A stretch of 64,000 nucleotides of DNA from Azolla caroliniana (lineage: Eukaryota > Polypodiophyta): NCBI GenBank assembly GCA_043228905.1, contig JBHGNT010000005.1:11284001-11348000 (forward strand), in the 5' to 3' direction. Position numbers and translations under genes: made by a program. A model generated the notes under the pieces. That model was not told where the DNA came from, made no database searches, and saw only the letters and a list, made by a program, of their open reading frames with translations. Below are positions 53,948 to 64,000 of this stretch, one piece after another (positions within the stretch are counted from its first letter, which is position 1; each line of letters opens with the position of its first letter).

Positions 53948-54621
53948 TGTTGGGATTTCGGTCCCTCCGGATGGGATGTCCGGAGATGAATGCCGGCAAA
54001 CCCGGTTCCGGTTACGGAGCCGGATGATGAAGACCCCGGCTACGGAGCCGGATGATGAATACCCCGGCTACGGAGCCGGATGATGAAGACCCCGGCTACG
54101 GAGCCGGATGATGAATACCCCGGCTACGGAGCCGGATGACGAATGTACCCGGAGAGAGATCCGGATGCGGGGACATATTTGTGAATATGTTTGCCAAGAG
54201 CCCTTGAGGCTATATTGGTAAATAGCCCGAAAGTCATATGTGTATAAATATGACTTAGGGCAAACAGTTTAAACGTTGTTGCTCATTTTTATGGCTTTAG
54301 CTGAGAGAGCGAAGTGAGAGCAGCCGAGAGAGAGAGAGAGAGAGAGAGAAAGGAAGAGGTCGACGCCTCTGTGTAATACCGCCGCCTGTGGCGAAGACAG
54401 TGAGCTCAAGGTTGTTGCCTTGTAGCTTCACCAGTGTACATCCCTGTTCATAGTGATAGTTGGAGTCTGAGGACTCCCGTGGTTTTTCCCATTTAGGGTT
54501 TTCCACGTAAAACACCCTGTGTACTCTTCTCCCTTTTTTTTGTCTTCGTGCATTTTGTATTTCCTGTTTTCTGTGAGTTGATCCTATTCCTCGGCTCTGG
54601 CCGAGCACGGTTTTTTCAACA
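53948..54621 (+). mobile_element. Copia J 5' LTR (674 bp)
   Basis: TGTTGGGATTTCGG to TTTTTTCAACA. Target duplication GGAAC at 53943-53947. Primer site TGGTATCAGAGC at 54625-54636. Confidence 0.93.
54000..54150 (+). repeat. 30-bp minisatellite in LTR J
   Basis: Five units of GGCTACGGAGCCGGATGATG-AAKACCCC in the 5' LTR and six in the 3' LTR (58335-58510). The extra unit accounts for the 30-bp length difference between the LTRs. Confidence 0.9.
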
Positions 54622-54651
54622 AAGTGGTATCAGAGCACGGTAACACAGAAA

Positions 54652-55083
54652 ATGGAAGGCGGCGGTAGTGGGCCTCCGGGCATGATGGTGTTGAACTCAC
54701 AGAACTACGCCGACTGGAAGATAAAGATGGAAGACCTTCTCATCGTCCGAGACCTGTATGAACCGATCGACAATGCCGAGATACCCAAGGGGGTAATAGA
54801 GTCGGAGTGGAAGCTCCTGAATCGGAAAGCCGTAGCGACGATCCGGCAATATGTCGATGTAAGCGTCCTACAACATGTGGCGAACGACACCAACGCATAT
54901 GAGATGTGGAAGAAGCTGTCGGGCCTCTACGAGAGGAAGAATGCGTTGAACCGGACCTCCCTGATGAGGAAGATAGTGAACCTCAAGTACCGGGACGGCG
55001 AGAATATGGTGGAACACGTGAGCACGTTCATGGGATCGGCGAGGGCAGGACCGGAAAGGAACGACGGCACTCGCGGCAAGTGA
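54652..55083 (+). pseudogene. Copia J gag, truncated by a deletion
   Basis: Starts MEGGGSGPPGMMVLN as in B and follows B gag for 127 codons up to STFMG, then switches to SARAGPERNDGTRGK and stops. Compared with B, 455 bases are missing (B 24653-25107), with GGAT present at both breakpoints. The zinc knuckle and half of gag are lost and the frame shifts before protease. Confidence 0.9.
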
Positions 55084-55093
55084 AGAAGAGATA

Positions 55094-58000
55094 ATGCTCA
55101 TTACCGAAGAGAGGGAGCTGAACCTTGCCGATGTAGAGATGACCTGGGTGGTCGATTCCGGAGCATCGTTCCACCTGACCCCGGAGAGAAGATACTTCTC
55201 ATCCTACACAGCCGGTGAGCATGGCTGTGTTCGGATGGGAAATGAAGGTACGTGCCGGATTGCCGGCATAGGAGACGTGTGGTTGACAACCCCGACTGGA
55301 TGCAAAATGCTGTTGAAGGATGTCCGACACGTTCTGGAGGTTCGATTGAACCTGATTTCGGCCGGGAGGCTAGACGATGAAGGCTACACAGGTAGCATCC
55401 GGAACGGCGTGATGAAGTTCAGCAAAGGGAGCCTGATAGTGGCTCGGGCCCGGAAGGTCAACACACTGTACCTGATGAATTCCCGGCTATGTCCGGAGGA
55501 GCTGAACGTGGCAGCCGACACTGCCGGTGAGTTGTGGCACAAGAGACTGTGCCACATGAGTGAGAAGGGGATGAAGAGGCTTGCAGAAGACAACCTTATT
55601 CCAGTGCAGCATGTGCACCTGGAGAAGTGCACCGACTGCCTGGCCGGTAAGCAAAACCGGACCTCCTTCCACTCAAGGCCACCGACGAGACGTAGCGCAC
55701 CATTGGAGCCGGTGCACACTGACGTGTGTCAAGTAGAAACGAAGTCACATGGCGGAGCCCAGTACTTCGTTACATTCATTGATGACCACAGCCGGAAGCT
55801 GTGGACGGCACCGTTGAAGACAAAGGACCAAGTGTTGTGCGTCTTCAAAGAACTTCACGCGAGAGTGGAAAGGGAATCCGGCAAGAAGCTGAAAGCGATA
55901 CGAGCGGATAACGGAGGGGAATACCGGGGGCAGTTCCAGGAGTACTGTCGCTCGAAGGGAATCCGGCTCGAGTTTACTGTGCCGAAGACGCCGGAACTGA
56001 ACGGGCTGGCCGAGAGGATGAACCGGACCATAATGGAGAGGGTCCGGAGTATGCTGGCGCATGCGAAATTACCCAAGGGATTTTGGGCTGAGGCAATGTC
56101 GACGGCGACGTATGTGATAAATAGATCACCCTCAGTACCTTTGGACGGAGACACGCCGCAGAAAGTGTGGACCGGTAAGGAAGTGTCCTACCGGCATCTG
56201 AAGGTGTTCGGGTGTCTCGCATACGTGCATGTGGCAAAGGACCGGAGAGGAAAGTTAGATCCAAAGACCCGGCCATGCATATTCCTCGGTTACGGCGATG
56301 ACGAGTTCGGCTACCGAGTATGGGACCCGGTCGACAAGAAGATATTCAGGAGCCGAGATATCATCTTCATGGAGGACAAGACACTCGCCGACTTGGAGTC
56401 GGAGAAGAAGATGAATAGCTCCAAGTCGACCGGTGAGGATAAACTCTACGAGGAGCAGTCCCGACCGGCAAGGGACCGGTTAGCACTCGAGGATCCGGCC
56501 GAAGACGGTGAAGAAACAGAACCGGCCGAAGAAGACGAAAATGATACCGGGACCGGCCCCGATCCCGAAATGGATTCGGATGAAGAAGAATCGGAAGAAC
56601 CGGTTACCGAAGCTCCGGAACGGAGATATCCTCTAAGGGAGAGAAGGGCCCCCCGGAGATTTCCGGAACCAGAGCACGTGCTGCTAACCGACAAGGGGGA
56701 GCCGGAGAGCTTTGAAGAAGCAAAGCATGACACCCAGAGCCGCAGGTGGTTGAGTGCCATGCAGGACGAGATGGATTCCCTGCATGAGAACCACACATAT
56801 GAACTTGTGGAGCTGCCGAAAGGAAAACGGGCACTCCGTAACAAGTGGGTGTTCAAGCTGAAACCGGGAGATGCCGGAAACCCTCCGAGATACAAAGCCA
56901 GGATCGTGGTGAAGGGGTTTCAGCAGAAGAAGGGCGTCGACTTCGACGAGATATTTGCCCCGGTAGTGAAGATGACCTCCATCCGGACGGTGCTGAGCAT
57001 AGCGGCAAGCATGGACCTCGAAGTAGAACAGATGGACGTGAAGACGGCATTCCTTCACGGTGACCTCGAAGAAGAAATCTACATGCAGCAACCGGAAGGA
57101 TTCGAGAAGAAAGGGAAGGAGCACCTGGTATGCCGGTTGAAGAAGAGCCTTTACGGACTGAAGCAGGCTCCCCGGCAATGGTACCGGAAGTTCGACTCCT
57201 TCATGACCGACGAAGGGTACCACAAAACGCAGTCCGATCACTGCGTGTTTGTGAAGAAGTTCGAAGGAGGAGACTCTCTAATACTCCTCCTGTACGTGGA
57301 TGACATGTTGATCGTCGGACGGGACCAGGGCAAGATACGGATGCTGAAGAAGGCACTTCACCGAACCTTCTCAATGAAGGACCTGGGTCCGGCGAGGCAA
57401 ATACTAGGGATGCACATCATCCGAGACCGGAAGAAGAAGCAGTTGAGGTTGTCACAGGAGAAGTACGTAACAAAGGTGCTTCACCGGTTCAACATGTCGG
57501 AAGCAAGACCGGTCGGATCAACTCTCCCGGCAAACTGCAAGTTGTCCAGCAAGCAAAGCCCCAAGACAAAGGCTGAGAAAGAGGACATGATGAAAGTACC
57601 ATATGCCTCTGCCATCGGAAGCTTGATGTACGCAATGGTGTGTACAAGACCGGACATAGGATATGCAGTCGGAGTGGTGAGCCGGTACATGAGCAATCCC
57701 GGCAAAGAACACTGGAACGCGGTCAAGTGGATACTCCGATACCTGAAGGGCACGGCAAACGTGTGCCTCCGATTCGGCTCCGGTAAGCCCAAACTCGACG
57801 GCTTTACCGATTCGGATATGTCGGCTGATGCAGATACCAGCCGGTCCACATCAGGGTATGTGATGACGTATGCAGGGGGAGCTGTTTCGTGGCAGTCGAG
57901 GCTGCAGAAGACGGTTGCGTTGTCAACCACGGAGGCGGAGTACATGGCGGCTGTTGAAGCCGGCAAGGAAATGATATGGATGAAGGACTTCATTAGAGAG

Positions 58001-58270
58001 CTCGGTATTCGGCAGGAGGAGTACCGACTCTACTGCGACAGTGAGAGTGCCATCCACCTTGCGAAGAACGCGGCCTATCACTCCCGAACGAAGCACATCC
58101 AGCGAAGATATCACTGGATCCGGGAAAGGATAGAAGACCAGGAGTTCGTGCTGACGAAGATCCACACGGACGAGAACGGCTCAGATATGCTGACCAAAGT
58201 GCTCACACCCGACAAGCTGGAAGCATGCCGGAAGAGGATCGGATTGGAGAGACATCCCATGCCGAAGTGA
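55094..58270 (+). CDS. Copia J pol (protease, integrase, RT, RNase H), intact
   Basis: 1058 open codons. Protease VVDSGASFHLTP lies near residue 20, pre-integrase ELWHKRLCHMSEKG near 145, integrase has HTDVCQVETKS, FIDDHSRKLW, RADNGGEYRG and PELNGLAERMNR (about 200-330), CIFLGYGDDEFGYRVWD near 400, then an acidic linker. RT runs about 570-800 with DFDEIFAPVVKMTSIR, FLHGDLEEEIYMQQP, YGLKQAPRQWYRKF and YVDDMLIVG. RNase H is at about 900-1040 with FTDSDMSADADTSRS, TTEAEYMAAVEAGKE and YCDSESAIHLAKN. All catalytic residues I can place are present. Met 55094 is only the first ATG after the gag deletion, so translation is uncertain. The best preserved pol in the window. Confidence 0.93.
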   Translation: MLITEERELNLADVEMTWVVDSGASFHLTPERRYFSSYTAGEHGCVRMGNEGTCRIAGIGDVWLTTPTGCKMLLKDVRHVLEVRLNLISAGRLDDEGYTGSIRNGVMKFSKGSLIVARARKVNTLYLMNSRLCPEELNVAADTAGELWHKRLCHMSEKGMKRLAEDNLIPVQHVHLEKCTDCLAGKQNRTSFHSRPPTRRSAPLEPVHTDVCQVETKSHGGAQYFVTFIDDHSRKLWTAPLKTKDQVLCVFKELHARVERESGKKLKAIRADNGGEYRGQFQEYCRSKGIRLEFTVPKTPELNGLAERMNRTIMERVRSMLAHAKLPKGFWAEAMSTATYVINRSPSVPLDGDTPQKVWTGKEVSYRHLKVFGCLAYVHVAKDRRGKLDPKTRPCIFLGYGDDEFGYRVWDPVDKKIFRSRDIIFMEDKTLADLESEKKMNSSKSTGEDKLYEEQSRPARDRLALEDPAEDGEETEPAEEDENDTGTGPDPEMDSDEEESEEPVTEAPERRYPLRERRAPRRFPEPEHVLLTDKGEPESFEEAKHDTQSRRWLSAMQDEMDSLHENHTYELVELPKGKRALRNKWVFKLKPGDAGNPPRYKARIVVKGFQQKKGVDFDEIFAPVVKMTSIRTVLSIAASMDLEVEQMDVKTAFLHGDLEEEIYMQQPEGFEKKGKEHLVCRLKKSLYGLKQAPRQWYRKFDSFMTDEGYHKTQSDHCVFVKKFEGGDSLILLLYVDDMLIVGRDQGKIRMLKKALHRTFSMKDLGPARQILGMHIIRDRKKKQLRLSQEKYVTKVLHRFNMSEARPVGSTLPANCKLSSKQSPKTKAEKEDMMKVPYASAIGSLMYAMVCTRPDIGYAVGVVSRYMSNPGKEHWNAVKWILRYLKGTANVCLRFGSGKPKLDGFTDSDMSADADTSRSTSGYVMTYAGGAVSWQSRLQKTVALSTTEAEYMAAVEAGKEMIWMKDFIRELGIRQEEYRLYCDSESAIHLAKNAAYHSRTKHIQRRYHWIRERIEDQEFVLTKIHTDENGSDMLTKVLTPDKLEACRKRIGLERHPMPK

Positions 58271-58280
58271 AGGGGGAGTT

Positions 58281-58686
58281 TGTTGGGATTTCGGTCCCTC
58301 CGGATGGGATGTCCGGAGATGAATGCCGGCAAACCCGGTTCCGGTTACGGAGCCGGATGATGAAGACCCCGGCTACGGAGCCGGATGATGAATACCCCGG
58401 CTACGGAGCCGGATGATGAATACCCCGGCTACGGAGCCGGATGATGAATACCCCGGCTACGGAGCCGGATGATGAAGACCCCGGTTACGGAGCCGGATGA
58501 CGAATGTACCCGGAGAGAAATCCGGATGCGGGGACATATTTGTGAATATGTTTGCCAAGAGCCCTTGAGGCTATATTGGTAAATAGCCCGAAAGTCATAT
58601 GTGTATAAATATGACTTAGGGCAAACAGTTTAAACGTTGTTGCTCATTTTTATGGCTTTAGCTGAGAGAGCGAAGTGAGAGCAGCC

Positions 58687-58718
<32 letters not shown>

Positions 58719-58984
58719 GAGGTCGACGCCTCTGTGTAATACCGCCGCCTGTGGCGAAGACAGTGAGCTCAAGGTTGTTGCCTTGTAGCTTCACCAGTGT
58801 ACATCCCTGTTCATAGTGATAGTTGGAGTCTGAGGACTCCCGTGGTTTTTCCCATTTAGGGTTTTCCACGTAAAACACCCTGTGTACTCTTCTCCCTTTT
58901 TTTTGTCTTCGTGCATTTTGTATTTCCTGTTTTCTGTGAGTTGATCCTATTCCTCGGCTCTGGCCGAGCACGGTTTTTTCAACA
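58281..58984 (+). mobile_element. Copia J 3' LTR (704 bp)
   Basis: Follows the polypurine tract AGTGAAGGGGGAGTT. Ends TTTTTTCAACA at 58984, then GGAAC (58985-58989), the target duplication. Confidence 0.93.
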
Positions 58985-58989
58985 GGAAC

Positions 58990-59548
58990 GCTCTGAACTT
59001 AGATGCCAGGCCCCCAAGAGAGACCTGGACCATCTCGTCTTCCTCTACGGTAACGTTGATAGAGGCAAGTGAGTCACAGATCTCTTTGATCCGGGCCGTG
59101 TAATCCGCCACCGGCACGTCCTTCTATCAGACATTTCTCAACTCCTATCGGAGTTGCAGCTTCCAGGCTGTACTGCTCGCGGCAAAAACCTTCTTCAGGT
59201 TCCCCTAAGCCTCCTTCAGCGTCTTAGCGTCTCGGATGTGGCTCAGCAGCTGGTCTCCAACACTAGATGCGAAGCAGTACATCACTCTGCTTGTCAATTG
59301 TTCCCACACTGGGAAGTCCTTATGTGCCACATCAGGTGTTGTTTCGTTGGCTCCTTCGACGAAACTCCAGTAGCCATGCCCAAGCAGGTATTGGTGCATC
59401 TTAAGATGCATAGTTGGATCTGTCGAGTTTGTCCACAGGGAGTGAGCTAGCCATCCCTCTATCCATCACTTCTTTGACTGCTGTTTTACGACCTGTTAAG
59501 GTTTGCTTTCAAGCGTTTGTCGGTTGCAGAGGAGGTTCTCAACCCTCA
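58990..59548 (-). pseudogene. Copia I gag N-terminal part (minus strand)
   Basis: Encodes LKMHQYLLGHGYWSFVEG, FPVWEQLTSRVMYCFASSVGDQLLSHI and, after stops, VADYTARIKEICDSLASINVTVEEDEMVQVSLGGL, a UBN2-type gag. It is continuous with 53942 once J is removed. The primer site TGGTATCAGAGCG is at 59549-59561. Confidence 0.85.
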
Positions 59549-59561
59549 CGCTCTGATACCA

Positions 59562-59973
59562 TGTAAAGGATTACTGCGGAAGCGTTAGAAAACAGAGAAG
59601 GTAGGGAATACACAGAGTACAAGGGAGAGACAGAGAGAGCAGAACGTAAAAGCTATATTCAAAACGATATGATCACTCTGTACATATAACTATCCTCAGT
59701 AGCACTATTTATACAAGTCCTCGTGGGACTGACAAAAGTACCACGTACTTCAATGCTCACACGAGCATTTGACACTTACTACGAGACTATAATTGCCTAG
59801 TAGTATACACTAATACTAGGCTTTCGGTTACTGATTGGATCCAGCTAACCGGCTCCCCAGCTCATCGGCTCTGTTGCTTGCCAACTCGGTTGCTCACAGC
59901 TTACCGATCCGTCTCGCTTGCCGGCTCAGGCTTATTCAGCCGATCCGGCTCCAGTTGAGATTGTCGCTCAACA
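59562..59973 (-). mobile_element. Copia I 5' LTR (minus strand, 412 bp)
   Basis: In its own direction it starts TGTTGAGCGACAATC and ends CCTTTACA. Target duplication TCTTG at 59974-59978. Confidence 0.9.
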
Positions 59974-59978
59974 TCTTG

Positions 59979-61025
59979 CATGCTCCATTGTCTCCCATTT
60001 TTACAGAGCCATAGTCACCAATTGTGTAAGATAAGAAGCATTCTCTTGAGGGAGTTAAATAGAACGATACACCGGAGTCAATCACCCAGGTGCACTCGTC
60101 ATTTGCAAGGTTTGCACTCTCTTGCTCACAAATGAACAAAAGCTCTTCTTCGATTGTAGCCACGACTGAAGTGCCCTTTTCTTCAGAAATCTTTCTGGGT
60201 TCAACATTGTTTGGAGCACCTTTGTCTTTCTTAAGGTGTCGACATTGTTTCTAGAAGTGTCCAAGATTTCCGCAATCAAAGCATGTAAGCTTTCCTGTGG
60301 ACTTGGATTTGGCCTGAGACTTAATCTCTTCTATGTGGACTTCTCTACTTGTTTCTTCCTCTACCCGAATGTTGTGACACATTTGCCTCCGCTTGGGATA
60401 GGACACCCTTGTCCTTTCTTCTTGCCTCCTCATTTAGGATACTTTTCTTTACCACTTGCAAGGACAAGTTTTCTTCTTGGCATGAGGTACTGAGAGACAC
60501 CACCAATAGTAGTAGCAGTTTAGCATGAGGTACTGAGGTACTTTTTGGTAGAGTACATAGCAGTAGCAAGGCCTGCATAGCATCATCTAATGGAAACTTT
60601 GTTGCCGCAAGTTGATTCACCAACCCCATGAAGGCGTTAATGTGTACCACAATGCTTTCTCCATCTTTGAACTTCAGTCTCACGATCTTTCTCATCAGAG
60701 AGGTTTTATTTAAGTTATTCTTCCTCTCGTACAACCCTAACAGTTTGTGCCACATTTTGTAGGTGTTTGTGTCGTTAACTACATGTTGCAGAACAATCAC
60801 ATCTACACATTGTCTAATGGTGGCCACTACCTTCCGGTTTAGGAGTTTCCATTTAGACTCCAATACCCCTATGGGTATTTCACTTCAGTCTATGGGTTCA
60901 TACAGATCTTTGAATATCAGAAGATTTTCCATCTTGAACTTACGTTTAAAGTAGTTGTGTGAGTTTAGGACTATCATACCTGGGAAGCCGCTCACACCTC
61001 TTTCCATTCTTGCACCTCAAATTTT
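59979..61025 (-). pseudogene. Copia H/Q gag and protease (minus strand), proximal part
   Basis: From the right: gag start near 60930 (SEIPIGVLESKWKLLNRKVVATIRQ, NKTSLMRKIVRLKFKDGESIV, QLAATKFPLDDAMQAL), an insertion-like stretch (STSVPHAKLLLLLVV), a broken knuckle region, then protease VIDSGVSFYLTP (Ala to Val) and MGDNGACKM, where element I enters. Related to the B/J gag but older. Confidence 0.85.
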
Positions 61026-61038
61026 TGATACCAGTTCA

Positions 61039-61705
61039 TGTAGTTTAGAACGTAGATCTATGAGAAAGATGAACTAAAATACACAATGCAGAAATAGAAA
61101 ACAACAAAATAGACGAAATACATCGTACACAATATTTATGTGGAAACCCTAAAACGGGAAAACCACAAGGCAACTGATCTTCCACTATATACAGAGAATA
61201 CAAGAGAAGGAACATATTACAACGACTCTATTGAATCAGAGTATTCCCAATTAGGGTTGTGGCACGCTCTCTCTCGCATCTCACTTCTTCTCTTTGCTAC
61301 TCACCCTTCTACACTCTACAACTACAAAGGCTCTATCTCCATCATTACACGATAAGTTTGCCCTAGCTATTCCTTTTTTTTATTATATGAGGGATATGTT
61401 GTTATTATTATTATATATAAGTAATAATGATAATGATAATTAATCGGCCCAACTAGTTGGCCTTGTCTTCGACCATCCGGTCAGCCTGACTAGTCAGCCT
61501 TGTCTTCGACTTGAAGCATCCATCCAATGTAGTCGACTATCACAATCAACTCTCTATCTCCTTCAAAACCAATCGACCGCCTTGTCGACTCATTGGTCAA
61601 TCCAATCAAGCATCCTACATTCGGCTTGTCAAGTCGACTGCCAACTTCTTCCTTGACTTCGATTGTTTTGTCGACTTCTCCCATAGGAGAGACAAATTCC
61701 TAACA
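61039..61705 (-). mobile_element. Copia H/Q 5' LTR (minus strand, 667 bp)
   Basis: The primer site reads ACTGGTATCAAAAATT (61022-61036). In its own direction the LTR starts TGTTAGGAATTTGTC and ends AACTACA. It contains GTCGACT-rich repeats at 61530-61680. This is the outermost recognised element border on the right. Confidence 0.75.
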
Positions 61706-62324
61706 TGATGGGTGAGGAACAATACCAAACACATTATCAATGTGATTGATCATGCATCATGGGACATTGAATCCACCTAGGAATTCGCAAAATAATTAAA
61801 CCTTTCTAATATCAGTATTTATTGTACACATTTAATTTTAACATCATTTAAGATCACATTATAATAACCCAATAATTGCCAAACCAGTCAATTACATTTA
61901 GCTTTTTGCATAGCTAATTAGTTATCTCAAGGAGACAACTAATTGTTCTGGTTCCCATGCTTTCAACCAAGACTAGGTGAGGAGAATATTGGAACGAGGG
62001 GAATGCTACATCTTCTTTTCTAGTGGTTGGTGTCACAACCCAAAAAATTGAGCACGAACCTCATGACAAATTCTTCCCGTCGTGATGCAAATTTCTTGAT
62101 GTGATAACTTGAGAACTTGTCTTTCTGCCAATTTTGCTCGAACCCCCCTCATAATGAGTTCTCTTTTTCCTTTTATAGGCTTCTAAAGCTCTTCACGCAA
62201 ATAAGAACAATAACTATCCATTTTCACATGCACCTCATGTCCTTGTTGTGAGCAAAATTTCAATATCTACTAGCATACTTCTCATTCATCCCATTGACAT
62301 CCACTTAAAAATCATAGTCCAAAC

Positions 62325-62385
62325 AAGACTTTAACCCCTAGTGTTTTGCCCTTAACATAAGCTCTTGACAATTGAGCCATATCTT
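62325..62385 (-). repeat. tRNA-derived SINE-like relic
   Basis: On the minus strand TGGCTCAATTGTCAAGAGC (62361-62379) fits an A box and GGGGTTAAAGTC (62327-62338) a degenerate B box, with spacing typical of SINE heads. No clear tail or target duplication. Confidence 0.4.
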
Positions 62386-63516
62386 TTTGTTGTCTTTGCC
62401 TTTATCTTATTCTCAGACATGGTTTTCTACTTCCCTAACCTTCAATATATATTTAGTTTTAACCCAGCTCCTCATGCACGCACCTCGCATCATGTCAATG
62501 TCCAGATGATCATGATGGAATGTTTGCCTCAGAAATCCAAGCTACGTAGCCTATTCTCCATTAAGGTTAAAAATTATGAATTTTGTTAATGTTAGTCCCA
62601 TTTTGAATGCAAAAGAGTTTTTCTTTATGCTATATCAAGGAAAAATGCATGTAATTATGAAATAAAAAATGGGAATGTGAAGGACTCCCTTTGTTGAAAA
62701 AGAAAGTGTTTTTTCCAAAACATGAAAAAGAAAGTATTGATTGTCTATTCAAGCACTTGCGAGAGACAAATCTCTCTAATAAATATTTAAAGGCTTTGCA
62801 TACACATTTTGATGTCACTTAGAAGTCGACAAATCAATTATCAAAATGATTCTCGAATAGGAACAATATGTGCATTTTGTATTATAAGAAATGGCAAACA
62901 ATCGGTTCAAATGTGTGACAATAGTCAAATTCAATGAAAGTGAATGTATTGAACTTTGAATACTTTATTGAAAGGCGGAATATAAACTTGTATTGTTTAC
63001 ACGAAGGAACTATTTCCAGTCTTTTCTTACTTTGAAAGTGATTTACTAACTTGGAGAAACAATTAAGTCAATATGTATTGCATTAATAAGTTTTAGTTTT
63101 TATAATAGCAACTAAGATTCTATATGGAATGGCGAATGTTTGAATAGTTTGACCAAGTTTTGAATGATCCAGTGCTTACAAAACAGTAATAGAAAAAGGT
63201 ACTTGAACATACATGGGCATCCTTACATTTGGAAGAGGAAGAGTTCTTAGGACACAATTATTGCAATGTCAGCTATGTGATATTGAAGTAATGAGACAAA
63301 ATGCATACAAGGGGATGGGCTCTAGCATGCACGCCACGTGCACTTTACATTTAGGAGAAGACAATTGTGATGCCTCCACCAACAATATTTTGTTGTTGTT
63401 TTGTTTTTAGTTTGGTGCACAAGATTGTTGATTAAACAATGCCATGCATGAACACACTTGATGATGATTGATGGTTGATTCATCAAAACATTAATACTAT
63501 GGTGGTCTTGAGAAAG

Positions 63517-63808
63517 TTGTATGTGCATGTCCATCTACATGTGACAATGTCCTTTGAATGCTTGGTTGGGTATTGAACCCGATGATCTCAATTGATGAAT
63601 ACAATAAAATAGCTTCACTAACTATAAAGGGGAAAGTATGAAGAGAAAGATTAATAAAGGGATTGTATGTGCATGTCCATCTACATGTGACAATGTCCTT
63701 CGAATGCTTTGCTGGGTATTGAACCCCATGATCTCAATTGATGAATACAATAAAATAGGTTGGCTAACTATAAAGGGGGAAGTATGAAGAGAAAGATTAA
63801 TAAAGGGA
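63517..63808. repeat. 146-bp tandem duplication
   Basis: 63517-63662 is repeated at 63663-63808 with few changes (TTGTATGTGCATGTCCATC ... AGATTAATAAAGGGA). Each unit contains GGGTATTGAACCC, whose reverse strand GGGTTCAATACCC resembles a polymerase III B box, so the unit may derive from a SINE. Confidence 0.85.
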
Positions 63809-64000
63809 CATTTTCTGGGAAAGTTCTTAGAGAAACACTTAACAAATCCACATTCAAATTTAGAATTTAAGAAGAATATTAAAGCAATAAAATGTCAAGT
63901 AAGAAAGAGGGAAATTTTAATATTGAAAGGTCAACAACGAGAGAATAAGGAAATGTGGAGCAAGAAAGAAATTTTAATATTAGAACATCAAGTGAAAGAA

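Larger units (their letters stand above)
61706..64000. other. Gene-free AT-rich region
   Basis: No ORF of coding character and no LTR, TIR or retroelement protein. Possibly host intergenic DNA or very old repeats. Two small features inside it are listed separately. Confidence 0.55.

Noticed and set aside
61706-64000. Host gene at the right edge
   Set aside because: Only short chance frames below 75 codons with no homology that I recognise and no consistent splice structure.

Overview
The window is plant nuclear DNA, almost entirely transposable elements nested inside one another. Evidence: Ty1/copia gag-pol proteins with methionyl-initiator-tRNA-type primer binding sites (TGGTATCAGAGC), TG...CA LTRs with 5-bp target-site duplications, a Ty3/gypsy element of the plant type with an extra 3' ORF, short GT-AG introns and tRNA-derived SINE-like heads. 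I cannot name the species. I see no conserved single-copy host gene.

Layout. 1-2718: decayed plus-strand Copia A, whose 3' LTR starts at 2383. 2719-11847: a 9.1-kb TIR-bounded DNA transposon (called X here) inserted in that LTR. A tandem copy of the same LTR at 12205-12391 lacks X and gives the empty site. 11849-13440: tandemly duplicated LTR and pol-end fragments. 13443-17583: truncated Copia L, cut by T, a small LTR element with only a Gag-like ORF (15044-17121). 17122-23000: broken Copia pieces M, N, U and O, with a 774-bp insertion carrying a tRNA-like SINE head. 23512-34449: Copia B with TSD TCATC, inserted in the LTR of minus-strand Copia C, and itself carrying minus-strand Copia K (26228-31716, TSD CACGC). 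34488-36192: rest of C and a 208-bp tandem duplication. 36099-46884: Copia F, whose 5' LTR is split by the Ty3/gypsy element D (36491-44497). 46885-49407: minus Copia G. 49408-61705: minus Copia H/Q, split by minus Copia I (50219-59973, TSD TCTTG), itself split by plus Copia J (53948-58984, TSD GGAAC). 61706-64000: gene-free AT-rich DNA with a SINE-like relic and a 146-bp tandem duplication.

The best candidate for an undescribed system is transposon X. It has 36-bp terminal inverted repeats and two divergent genes. Rightward runs a 926-codon protein with a putative DDD-type catalytic core (IDGMD, LDNT..ENKN and GHTHDHIDQMF motifs), taken to be the transposase. Leftward runs a gene I rebuilt as six exons (975 codons), combining a ParB-like N-terminal domain with a bacterial-type beta-class DNA amino-methyltransferase. 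Between them, inside the predicted first intron of the methyltransferase gene, sit seven copies of a 25-bp palindrome at about 51-bp spacing, which resemble an array of protein-binding sites. A ParB-like protein, a methylase, a palindromic array and a transposase in one unit suggest an element that marks or segregates its own DNA; this is inference. Each gene has exactly one in-frame TAG, so this copy is probably recently inactivated.
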